Positions 7,210 to 13,687 of a stretch of DNA of 15,134 nucleotides are shown here, piece after piece. Both the position numbers and the translations under genes were made by a program. Origin of the DNA: Methanosarcina sp. UBA402. GTDB taxonomy: Archaea; Halobacteriota; Methanosarcinia; Methanosarcinales; Methanosarcinaceae. Position 1 is the stretch's first letter. Each line of letters opens with the position of its first letter. The stretch covers positions 11,215 through 26,348 of the forward strand of contig DADO01000148.1 of the NCBI GenBank assembly GCA_002509325.1. Reading direction: 5' to 3'. The notes beneath the pieces were generated by a model, which saw nothing but the letters and a program-made list of their open reading frames with translations, was not told where the DNA came from and ran no database searches.

Positions 7210-7296
7210 TTTATCTAAAAAATCAGTTTATCTAAAAAATCAGTTTATCTAAAAAATCAGTTTATCTAAAAAATCAGTTTATCTAAAAAATATCAG
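7210..7296. repeat. 17-bp tandem array after the permease remnant
   Basis: TTTATCTAAAAAATCAG is repeated four times perfectly (7210-7226, 7227-7243, 7244-7260, 7261-7277), then a 19-bp variant (7278-7296). A degenerate unit, TATATCTAAAAAAAGCCAA (7191-7209), precedes it and contains the permease's repaired stop codon. On the minus strand each unit contributes a TTTTTT tract, so the array could act as a backup terminator for the convergent acetate transporter gene. Confidence 0.92.
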
Positions 7297-7415
7297 AGCC
7301 TGAAGAAAGGGATTGATTAACAAATTGTTTGCTTGCTAAGTACAGGAGATAAAAACTCTCTCGAAAAATCCAGATAAAAATTCAGATTATAAAAAAGATC
7401 AAAAATGAAAAAGAA

Positions 7416-7428
7416 GGGCAAAAAGCCC
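7416..7428 (-). terminator. Hairpin plus T-rich tract after the acetate transporter gene
   Basis: GGGC-AAAAA-GCCC lies 22 bases past the stop codon of the minus-strand transporter gene. Read on that strand it is a short GC stem followed by CTTCTTTTTCATTTTTGATC, a T-rich run typical of archaeal terminators. Confidence 0.6.
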
Positions 7429-7449
7429 AGAGACAATAGATTATGATCA

Positions 7450-8052
7450 TTATAAAGGAACTATTTTCCTTCCATATGCTTCGTTCAGTACCTGACCAAG
7501 GGCGGTATAGATTGCGGCAAGTCCTGTAAAGATTCCTTCATAACCAGCTATTGTCAAGATTCCGGCACTGTCAAGATAGTTTCCTGCCGCAAGCAGGAAG
7601 AACAGGACTGCAAGAGCCAGGAAAACGACAGAGAGAGCCTTTGAGCCTTTGAGCGTACCTATGAACATAAAAAGAGTGAAAACTCCCCACATGAAAAGGT
7701 ACGCGGCAAACGCGAATGAATCTGTAACCAGCCCTGTGTATTCTGGAGACTTAGGGAGCAGAACAATCCCTACCAGAGAGAGCCAGAAAAGTCCATATGA
7801 CGTAAAAGCCGTAGTCCCAAAAGTATTTCCCTTTTTCCATTCCATGATCCCGGCAATAACCTGAGCTAACCCTCCGTAAAAGATGCCCATAGAAAGGATC
7901 ATCGCGTTCATCGGATAGAAGCCTGCATTATGTATGTTTAAAAGCACAGTCGTCATTCCGAATCCCATCAACCCCAGAGGAGCGGGGTTTGCGGACAAGT
8001 CCGTTATTTTTATATCACGAATATTCATAACATCTTTAATTTCTTGACTCAT
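7450..8052 (-). CDS. aceP: Acetate transporter of the GPR1/FUN34/YaaH (AceTr) family
   Basis: This 200-residue protein with six predicted membrane helices is the usual size for AceTr proteins such as SatP/YaaH. The family signature NPAPLGL is at residues 22-28, at the start of the first helix (LGLMGFGMTTVLLNIHNAGF). Later helices include MILSMGIFYGGLAQVIAGIM and TAFTSYGLFWLSLVGIVLL. These proteins move acetate or succinate with protons. In Methanosarcina the homologue named AceP is proposed to import acetate for aceticlastic methanogenesis. The ATG at 8052 has GGAGGA at 8062-8067, nine bases upstream. The gene diverges from gpmI and is followed by a terminator-like hairpin. The family is firm; the substrate is inferred from homologues, and aceP is used on that basis. 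Confidence 0.9.
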   Translation of the reverse strand: MSQEIKDVMNIRDIKITDLSANPAPLGLMGFGMTTVLLNIHNAGFYPMNAMILSMGIFYGGLAQVIAGIMEWKKGNTFGTTAFTSYGLFWLSLVGIVLLPKSPEYTGLVTDSFAFAAYLFMWGVFTLFMFIGTLKGSKALSVVFLALAVLFFLLAAGNYLDSAGILTIAGYEGIFTGLAAIYTALGQVLNEAYGRKIVPL

Positions 8053-8300
8053 AAAATCAAATCCTCCTGCCCATTAACCGTAGATTCAGCCAGAATTTCC
8101 AATAAAAATCTATATTTGAGATGACAACCTGTTTTTGTGCCTGTTTTTTATGATTTGAAGATATGTAATTGTTAATACTTATAATTAAGGACAGTTAATA
8201 AATTTTTAATACATAATAAATATATAATATAAAATTTTATATGGTCTATTAAGGGTTATCACAATAAGCTATTTATCAACATGTGTGGATTTTGCTTCAT
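8053..8300. other. Divergent promoter region of aceP and gpmI
   Basis: These 248 AT-rich bases separate two divergent genes. They hold GGAGGA for aceP (8062-8067) and the direct repeat CCTGTTTTTGTG/CCTGTTTTTTAT (about 8128-8151), plus the 16-bp palindrome at 8227-8242. There is no gene. The aceP leader would be about 150 bases if transcribed from the palindrome, or shorter if the AAATATAG-like site near 8112-8119 is used. Confidence 0.6.
8227..8242. promoter_or_regulatory. Symmetric TATA element between aceP and gpmI
   Basis: ATATAAAATTTTATAT is a perfect 16-bp palindrome presenting TTTTATAT on both strands. On the plus strand it would place the gpmI transcript start near 8262-8265, about 37 bases before the ATG. 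On the minus strand it could equally recruit TBP for aceP. AT-only palindromes are not rare here, so bidirectional use is a hypothesis. Confidence 0.45.
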
Positions 8301-9851
8301 ATGACTCAGGCAAAAAGACCTCTTATGCTCATTATTCTTGATGGGTGGGGCTATAGAAAAGCCAGAGAAGGAAATGCTGTCCTGGCAGCCAGAACTCCAA
8401 ACCTTGACCGTCTGAAGGAGGAAAATCCCTGGTGCTTTTTAGAAGCCTCAGGAGAGGCTGTAGGCCTTCCTGAAGGCCAGATGGGAAATTCTGAAGTAGG
8501 GCACCTGAATATAGGAGCAGGGCGAATTGTGTATCAGGACCTTACCCGGATAAATCTCTCCATCAGGAACGGAGATTTTTTTGAAAATCCAGCTTTTTTG
8601 AATGCAATTTCAAATGTCAAAGCTAATGATTCCAGCCTGCATCTCATGGGGCTTGTCTCTTACGGAGGCGTTCATAGCTATATGACCCACCTGTATGCCC
8701 TTATCAAACTTGCACAGAACAATGGATTGAAAAAAATTTATATACATGCTTTTCTGGACGGCAGAGATGTACCCCCTAAAGCCGCTCTTAGTGATATAAA
8801 GGAGCTTAATGCATTTTGTAAGGAAAGTGGGGGTGCTAAGATCGCAACTGTATCAGGACGCTACTACGCAATGGACAGAGATAAGCGCTGGGATAGGACA
8901 AAACTTGCCTATGATGCCCTGACTGTGGGAGTCGCCCCTTACAAAACTCCTGATGCAGAGACTGCAGTTTCTGAAGCCTACAGCAGAGGAGAGACTGACG
9001 AGTTTGTTAAACCGACTGTAATCATGGATTCAGAAGGAAAACCCGAGGCAGTTATACAGGATAACGACTCTATAATCTTCTTTAATTTCAGGCCTGATAG
9101 GGCACGGCAGCTTACCTGGGCTCTTATGAACAAAGATTTTAAAGACTTCTTCAGGGAAAAACACCCTAAAGTTCATTTTGTATGCATGGCGCAGTACGAC
9201 GAAACCCTGGATTTACCCATAGCTTTCCCTCCTGAAGAACTGGAAAACGTGCTTGGTGAAGTCCTGAGCAAGCATGGGTTAACCCAGCTCCGGATTGCTG
9301 AGACTGAGAAATATGCCCATGTTACTTTTTTCCTAAATGGAGGGCAGGAAAAATGCTATCCTGGGGAAGACCGCTGCCTCATCCCATCACCAAAAGTCGC
9401 TACCTACGATCTCAAACCCGAGATGAGCGCGTATGAAGTTACAGATGAAGTGATAAAGAGAATCCAGTCAGGAAAGTACAATGTAATAATCCTTAATTTC
9501 GCAAACATGGATATGGTCGGGCACACCGGGATTTTTGAAGCCGCAGTAAAGGCAGTCGAATCCGTAGATAACTGTGTGGGCAGAATTGAAACGGCTCTGG
9601 AAGAAGTGGGAGGTGTAGCTATTATAACTGCAGACCACGGGAACGCCGAACAGATGGAAAATTCGTTTACCGGAGAACCTCACACTGCACATACCTCAAA
9701 TCTGGTAAGATGTGTTTATGCTGGAAATGATGAGGTGAAAGCTCTTAAGAATGGAAAACTGTGCGATCTTGCACCAACGCTTCTGGAAATTCTCAAGATC
9801 AAAAAACCTGAAGAGATGACAGGAGAATCACTCATTATAAAGGGCGATTAA
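8301..9851 (+). CDS. gpmI: 2,3-bisphosphoglycerate-independent phosphoglycerate mutase
   Basis: GpmI interconverts 3- and 2-phosphoglycerate in the cytoplasm using two Mn/Zn ions and a phosphoserine intermediate; in a methanogen it mainly serves gluconeogenesis. At 516 residues it has the normal length of bacterial iPGM. Visible motifs: LIILDGWGYR (metal ligand D14), GNSEVGHLNIGAG with the catalytic Ser64, HAFLDGRDVPPKAA, GRYYAMDRDKRWDR, NFRPDRARQL, NFANMDMVGHTG, TADHGNAEQM and HTAHTSNLV, covering both the alkaline-phosphatase-like and the inserted phosphotransferase domains. I prefer ATG 8301 (MTQAKRPLMLII) to the in-frame GTG at 8283, which adds six residues. Neither has a strong ribosome binding site. 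It diverges from aceP and is followed by a pyrimidine-rich stretch. Many archaea use the distantly related ApgM, so this is the bacterial-type version. Confidence 0.96.
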   Translation: MTQAKRPLMLIILDGWGYRKAREGNAVLAARTPNLDRLKEENPWCFLEASGEAVGLPEGQMGNSEVGHLNIGAGRIVYQDLTRINLSIRNGDFFENPAFLNAISNVKANDSSLHLMGLVSYGGVHSYMTHLYALIKLAQNNGLKKIYIHAFLDGRDVPPKAALSDIKELNAFCKESGGAKIATVSGRYYAMDRDKRWDRTKLAYDALTVGVAPYKTPDAETAVSEAYSRGETDEFVKPTVIMDSEGKPEAVIQDNDSIIFFNFRPDRARQLTWALMNKDFKDFFREKHPKVHFVCMAQYDETLDLPIAFPPEELENVLGEVLSKHGLTQLRIAETEKYAHVTFFLNGGQEKCYPGEDRCLIPSPKVATYDLKPEMSAYEVTDEVIKRIQSGKYNVIILNFANMDMVGHTGIFEAAVKAVESVDNCVGRIETALEEVGGVAIITADHGNAEQMENSFTGEPHTAHTSNLVRCVYAGNDEVKALKNGKLCDLAPTLLEILKIKKPEEMTGESLIIKGD

Positions 9852-9939
9852 GCAATCGAAACGCTTAAATAGGTAATTAATTAGAAAGAAAATATAAATT
9901 GGGAGCCAAGCATAGAAAAAGACGATTTAAATTACAGGA

Positions 9940-9996
9940 ATTTTCACTTTCTTTCTGTACTTACTCTCATTTTCTTTCATCCCTCTTTATTTTGTG
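9940..9996 (+). terminator. Pyrimidine-rich tract downstream of gpmI
   Basis: About 90 bases past the gpmI stop, a stretch with repeated TTTC/CTTT and several T3-T4 runs (TTTTCACTTTCTTTCTG onward) stands out from its A-rich surroundings. Archaeal RNA polymerase terminates at T-rich non-template tracts without needing a hairpin, so this is a plausible 3' end for the gpmI transcript. Confidence 0.4.
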
Positions 9997-10032
9997 TTAT
10001 TTCCATAAATAAGAGGCTTGATAAAAGGTAAT

Positions 10033-10040
10033 ATTTAAAA
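10033..10040 (+). promoter_or_regulatory. Candidate TATA box for mptG
   Basis: ATTTAAAA would direct initiation near 10060-10065 and leave a leader of about 60 bases. GAGGT at 10110-10114 then serves as ribosome binding site, ten bases before the ATG. Assigned by position only. Confidence 0.35.
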
Positions 10041-10124
10041 GGCCAAATGTCAGCAGCTACAATAAAAGAGCGCCGATACCTAGGAAGTTCTAAAGCTTTA
10101 ATCCAGTTCGAGGTTTAAATAACA

Positions 10125-11075
10125 ATGATCAAAATAACTGCTCCTTGTCGGCTTCATTTAACCCTTATTGATATGAATGGAGAGATCGGAAGAGTTGATG
10201 GAGGAGCAGGACTGACCCTTTCCTCTCCCAATATAAGGATTACGGTAGAAGAAGCCGAAGGAATTAGTATCGAAGGTCTGCAGGATTTTGCCGATCGAAT
10301 GAAAAGAGCTGCAGAATCTCTGCTCCCAGAAGGAAAAGGAATAAGAATCAACGTACAGGAAGTGTACCCAGCCCATGTGGGTTTCGGATCAGGGACTCAG
10401 TCTTCCCTGGCCGCAGCAGCAGCTGTGAATGAACTTTATGGGCTTGGGAAAAGTGTTAGAGAACTTGCAATTGCAGTAAAAAGAGGAGGAACTTCAGGTA
10501 TAGGGGTAACTGCTTTTGAGAAGGGCGGATTCATAGTTGACGGAGGCCATAGATTTAAGGATAAAGGTGGTTTTATGCCGTCGGCTGCCTGCCCCGTACC
10601 CCCAGGGCCCGTACTCTTCAGAGAGGACTTTCCTGAATGGGATATGGTGGTAGCAATTCCTAATGAAAAGGGAATGCATGACCAGGAGGAAATCGACACT
10701 TTCAAGAAATTTTGCCCTCTCCCTATAGAGGAAGTCAGGGAAATCTCCCATGTCGTACTCATGCAGATGATGCCTGCTGTAATCGAAGAAGACATTGAGA
10801 GTTTCGGAGCCGCAGTAAATCATGTCCAGACTGTCGGGTTCAACAAAAGGGAGAATCTTATCTGGCCCCAATTTGTGAAAGATATCGCTTCTTTCATGCG
10901 CAGCCAGAGTTATGGAGCAGGGGTAAGTTCCTTTGGACCTGTAGTGTACTCCTTTGTAGACAATAGATCGGAAGGCAGGCAGCTCCAGGCAGAAGTCCAG
11001 AAAATGCTTGATGAATCCGTTGGCGGGACTGTCATGCTTACAAGGGCAAAAAATAGCGGCGCGGAGATTTCCTGA
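10125..11075 (+). CDS. mptG: Beta-ribofuranosylaminobenzene 5'-phosphate synthase
   Basis: Beta-RFAP synthase condenses PRPP with a 4-aminobenzoate/4-hydroxybenzoate acceptor, releasing CO2 and PPi. This is the first committed step of the arylamine part of tetrahydromethanopterin (here tetrahydrosarcinapterin), the C1 carrier of methanogenesis. The 316-residue protein is GHMP-kinase-like: the N terminus MIKITAPCRLHLTLIDMNGE and GGAGLTL (26-32) are typical, and the glycine/serine-rich PAHVGFGSGTQSSLAAAAA lies at 82-100. Further on, RGGTSGIGVTAFEKGGFIVD, IPNEKGMHDQEE and GAGVSSFGPVVYSF follow the family's order. Length is normal. ATG 10125 has GAGGT ten bases upstream. The gene stands alone, converging with fen across 76 bases. 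A 249-codon open frame on the opposite strand is a shadow. The symbol mptG follows usage for the Methanocaldococcus enzyme. Confidence 0.93.
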   Translation: MIKITAPCRLHLTLIDMNGEIGRVDGGAGLTLSSPNIRITVEEAEGISIEGLQDFADRMKRAAESLLPEGKGIRINVQEVYPAHVGFGSGTQSSLAAAAAVNELYGLGKSVRELAIAVKRGGTSGIGVTAFEKGGFIVDGGHRFKDKGGFMPSAACPVPPGPVLFREDFPEWDMVVAIPNEKGMHDQEEIDTFKKFCPLPIEEVREISHVVLMQMMPAVIEEDIESFGAAVNHVQTVGFNKRENLIWPQFVKDIASFMRSQSYGAGVSSFGPVVYSFVDNRSEGRQLQAEVQKMLDESVGGTVMLTRAKNSGAEIS

Positions 11076-11151
11076 GTTTGAAAGTTTGAAAGCCTTACAG
11101 ACCCAGTAAGAGTAAGAAGCGAGATCGTCGTATTCATGTTCAGAAAATTTG

Positions 11152-12168
11152 TTAAAACCACTGGTCAAGAGTTTTCTGTCTGGCTCCTGAGGCGGCTTTA
11201 AGGCGTTCTGCAGCTTTTCCCACCCTGTCAACCGAGAAGTCACGATTCTCGCATAGGAATTCGAGGAGTTTTTCAGAGTCAGGTTTGCCCCATCTTATTT
11301 CATAATTGTCCGTTACTTCAGGATGGAGAAAAATGTCTCTTATTCGATCCACAGCTTCGACCTCTGCCCCTTTTTCGCGGAGTACTGTATAAATATCCCC
11401 ATGCTTTTTAATAAGTTTAAGGGCTGTTTTAGGGCCTACCTTTTCAAGTCCTTTATTATAATCCGTGCCTACACAGATCGCAATATCTATAAGTTGCTCC
11501 CTGGTAATCTTCAGGGTTTCGAGAATCTCATCCAGTTCGATTATTTCGGGTTCGACATCAACGTAGACATTCTTTCCCGGAAGCTTGCGCTTTCCTGTTA
11601 CAGCCAGGTTCCGGACAACGGTCGGAGCTCCGAAAAGGAACGAATCATAATCCTGAGAAGCAACGCAGTTGGCATCCTTTTTGAGAACCATATGTGCAGC
11701 CTGTGCTTCCCCTTCACAGGGAGCCTGAACAAAGGGAATTCCCATAATTTCGAGAAGATGCTTGGAATCTTCAACGATCTCCTGGTTTACCTTTGAAGAA
11801 GCCTGAGCATATTTATAAGCTGACTCGAGATCCCCTACAGCCTTTGCATTCTCCCATTTTTCTCGTGAAGATTCCCTTATTTCCTTCCTTCGGTCCAGGG
11901 TTTCGGATTTCAGATCAGGAGGCTCGCCGTCAAAAACAAAAAGAGGTTTGATACCAGCTTCAACAAGGCTCGCTGTCCGGTAGAGCAGGCCTGAGAGGTG
12001 GGAAGTCACTCTACCCTCAGAATCGACAAGAGGACTCCCATCCCGCTGGCGAATAATGCTCAAAAACTGGTGCAGAGTATTAAATGCATCAATTGCAACC
12101 ACCCGATTTGTAAGATTCGAAAGCTCAATTTTTCTTTTCAGGAGTAGGTCGCCTATATTTGTACCCAT
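11152..12168 (-). CDS. fen: Flap endonuclease 1 (FEN-1)
   Basis: FEN-1 is a structure-specific 5' flap endonuclease and 5'-3' exonuclease that trims Okazaki-fragment and repair flaps at the archaeal replication fork. The 338-residue protein shows the N region (MGTNIGDLL, VVAIDAFN with D27, FVFDGEPP with D80) and the I region (CEGEAQA with E152 and E154, SQDYDSFLFG with D173 and D175, VGTDYN with D236), so all metal-binding acids are present. The helix-hairpin-helix KVGPKTALKLIKKHG follows, and the C-terminal QKTLDQWF (331-338) is a PIP box for PCNA. ATG 12168 is chosen because homologues begin MGT-IGDLL and GAGGG lies a few bases upstream (about 12174-12178). The in-frame ATGs at 12216 and 12204 would add 16 and 12 residues without a ribosome binding site. 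Monocistronic, convergent with mptG. Confidence 0.96.
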   Translation of the reverse strand: MGTNIGDLLLKRKIELSNLTNRVVAIDAFNTLHQFLSIIRQRDGSPLVDSEGRVTSHLSGLLYRTASLVEAGIKPLFVFDGEPPDLKSETLDRRKEIRESSREKWENAKAVGDLESAYKYAQASSKVNQEIVEDSKHLLEIMGIPFVQAPCEGEAQAAHMVLKKDANCVASQDYDSFLFGAPTVVRNLAVTGKRKLPGKNVYVDVEPEIIELDEILETLKITREQLIDIAICVGTDYNKGLEKVGPKTALKLIKKHGDIYTVLREKGAEVEAVDRIRDIFLHPEVTDNYEIRWGKPDSEKLLEFLCENRDFSVDRVGKAAERLKAASGARQKTLDQWF

Positions 12169-12758
12169 ATTTACCCTCGGTATCTGAAGTTTTTCTGAAA
12201 GCATCAGCGCTTTCAATACCTTACTTATTAAACTGTTCTTATTTTTTAGTTCTTAAACTGTTCCGTGGAAAGTTGATATTAGGATGCTTTACTGCAAGCC
12301 AATATCAAAGGTGATTTACTAGCAGCCAATATCAAAAGTGATTTACTAGCAAGCTAATATCGAAAATGATTTACTAGCAAGCCAATATCGAAAATGATTT
12401 ACTAGCAAGCCAATATCGAAAATATATTACAACAATTCTATTACTTACAGATAAATAAGCTTTATAGACACTGAAGTTTATATTTGCCGCGCATTTACAG
12501 TTATCTTAACTCATTGAGCTTCAAATCAAATCCTGGAGCTCCACCAGAAATTGAGCTTATGAAAACCCATTACCCTTTCTTCGGCCGCAATCAACCTATA
12601 CACATGTAAGTCTTCGTGCTGCAATGGAGTTTATAATCCCATGCTGCAATGGAGTCCCATTATCCTTTATTGAGCTGCATTCAAGATATCTAGTAAAGGA
12701 AGAGAAAAGAAACGAGAATTTAATAGTTTTTATAAGTCTCTATAAACACCTCAGAAAG
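12169..12758. other. Spacer between fen and the TrmO-like gene
   Basis: No gene is supported. Next to fen, GAACAGTTTA occurs twice (minus strand, about 12226-12262) and may carry its promoter. The 28-bp array fills 12289-12426. Beyond it is a degenerate duplication: TGCTGCAATGGAGT at 12618-12631 and again at 12643-12656, and CCCATTACCCTTTC...GCAATCAA near 12566-12594 echoed by CCCATTATCCTTTA...GCATTCAA near 12656-12684. This is local sequence reshuffling without coding content. Confidence 0.6.
12289..12426. repeat. 27/28-bp tandem array upstream of fen
   Basis: There are five contiguous units: two 27-bp copies (12289-12315, 12316-12342) and three 28-bp copies (12343-12370, 12371-12398, 12399-12426). 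The core is TTACTAGCAAGCCAATATCG followed by AAAATGAT. Units 1-2 carry CAAAGGTGAT/CAAAAGTGAT where units 3-5 carry CGAAAAT, so the array grew by stepwise duplication. There are no spacers between copies, so it is not a CRISPR. It lies about 120 bases upstream of the fen start. Confidence 0.93.
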
Positions 12759-13061
12759 TCAAGCAGTGAGATCAAGTCGAACATCAATTACTGAATCTTC
12801 GCTTGCTTCTATTTTGGATACAGTCAGCAAATTTCCATTTCTTTCTAGTAAGGTTGTTTTCGTAACCTGAACCTGGTGGCCATCTACCTGTTTCATATTA
12901 TTGTTTTTATGGATAACCAGGAGCTTCTGTCCCTTCTCAGCCCCTTCTCCTATTTTGGATACGATATTTCGTATGACCGGTTCAAAATCAGAATAAATCA
13001 AAATTTCCGACTTATTCGCAACCTTCTTGATAATACCAATCGGTTCCAGACTAAGGTGCAT
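12759..13061 (-). CDS. Small protein resembling a shortened TrmO (UPF0066) barrel
   Basis: This 100-residue soluble protein is not firmly recognised. Its first half has LEPIGIIKKVANKSEI...YSDFEP then EKGQKLLVIHK. Its second half has VTKTTLLERNGNLLTVSKIEA and ends VIDVRLDL. The order and look of these pieces recall TrmO/YaeB, which starts with PIGV-type strands and ends with LLER-GN-L-V-G-(A)-DGTPVLDIKPY. The central TrmO signature (ATRSPxRPNPIG) and its SAM-binding residues are absent, so methyltransferase activity is unlikely. It may be a binding-only or regulatory relative, or the similarity may be superficial. The ATG at 13061 has AAGGA upstream (about 13069-13075). A palindrome at 13157-13179 lies in its probable promoter. 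Coding status is likely; the family is tentative. Confidence 0.65.
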   Translation of the reverse strand: MHLSLEPIGIIKKVANKSEILIYSDFEPVIRNIVSKIGEGAEKGQKLLVIHKNNNMKQVDGHQVQVTKTTLLERNGNLLTVSKIEASEDSVIDVRLDLTA

Positions 13062-13156
13062 ATTAGCTTTCCTTCTTTACCTGCTTACACAAGTAATCAG
13101 ATAATACTAACTATGAGTAATAATAACTTGCGATACATAATATCTGATTCTTTATT

Positions 13157-13179
13157 TTTACAATATTTTAAATTGTAAA
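13157..13179. promoter_or_regulatory. Candidate operator palindrome upstream of the TrmO-like gene
   Basis: TTTACAAT (13157-13164) and ATTGTAAA (13172-13179) are perfect 8-bp arms around ATTTTAA. Read on the minus strand the centre contains TTTAAAAT, a TATA-like element about 100 bases before the ATG of the TrmO-like gene. A protein on the palindrome would cover the TATA site. Confidence 0.45.
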
Positions 13180-13405
13180 TATTCCCATCACTACAGAATA
13201 ACCAATATATATAGTTTACTAAACCATGGAGCCTGTGCCTGAATTATAAATAAAGCAAGGACAAATGCAAGATCTCTATATACAAAATATACAAAACCTA
13301 ATAAAAACTGAAAATTTACATAAACTATCTAAGTTGTTTTTCTTTTATTATCCAGCATATTGAAGATTTCCATGCTGTAAAGTATACTGTTACTATTAAG
13401 CTGTT

Positions 13406-13558
13406 GAGCCTATCCAAAAAAACCTTTTTCAATTATATAAGACTTATAAAATCACTTACTGAGTGAGTTTCCAGAACTACTTTCGTGCTGAGAAACACAA
13501 TTAATAATTCGAAGTTCGATATATAGGGAAAAGTAATTGTGAGTTTTGAGATAGGCTC
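13406..13558. mobile_element. 153-bp miniature inverted-repeat element (MITE-like)
   Basis: The left end GAGCCTATCCAAAA and the right end, whose reverse complement is GAGCCTATCTCAAAACT, form imperfect terminal inverted repeats with nine perfect bases. The 130-base interior is AT-rich and non-coding, so the element could only move with a transposase encoded elsewhere. No clear target-site duplication is visible (TT on the left, GT on the right). A third copy of the end motif sits at 702-718, supporting a dispersed family. Confidence 0.5.
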
Positions 13559-13577
13559 GTGAAATACTTTTATTCTT

Positions 13578-13665
13578 AGAGATCAGAATAAATAGGAACG
13601 CATAGAGAAAATATGCATTCAGGATCTCTTCTTTAATCTGCTTTTACTTGCTTTTTTGGAAGCAA
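13578..13665 (+). promoter_or_regulatory. Structured leader before the disulfide oxidoreductase
   Basis: AGAGATC (13578-13584) pairs with GATCTCT (13623-13629) and encloses GCATA (13600-13604) pairing with TATGC (13612-13616). A further stem, TTGCTT (13648-13653) with AAGCAA (13660-13665), follows. If transcription starts near the first arm, these would form consecutive stem-loops just before the G-rich ribosome binding site. It matches no riboswitch known to me. Confidence 0.35.
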
Positions 13666-13687
13666 CATCAAAGGACAGGGGGATTTG

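Larger units (their letters stand above)
13180..13687. other. Spacer before the disulfide oxidoreductase
   Basis: No gene is seen. The region contains AT-rich DNA, a small inverted repeat CAGCAT/ATGCTG (13353-13377), the 153-bp inverted-repeat element (13406-13558) and a leader with stem-loops (13578-13665) running up to the ribosome binding site at about 13677-13683. Confidence 0.55.

Noticed and set aside
10101..10115. tRNA T-loop look-alike (CCAGTTCGAGG)
   Set aside because: No acceptor, D or anticodon arms can be built around it; GAGGT within it is the mptG ribosome binding site.
10494..11243. 249-codon minus-strand open frame opposite mptG
   Set aside because: It is antisense to a firmly identified gene, has no recognisable motifs, and runs across the mptG/fen junction. 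It is a codon-bias shadow.
12289..12426. Possible CRISPR array
   Set aside because: The 27/28-bp units abut each other with no unique spacers, and no cas-like gene is in the window. The same applies to the arrays at 3161, 5691 and 7210.
12876..13178. Plus-strand frame overlapping the TrmO-like gene
   Set aside because: It overlaps a frame with a better start site and ribosome binding site, and shows no family resemblance.
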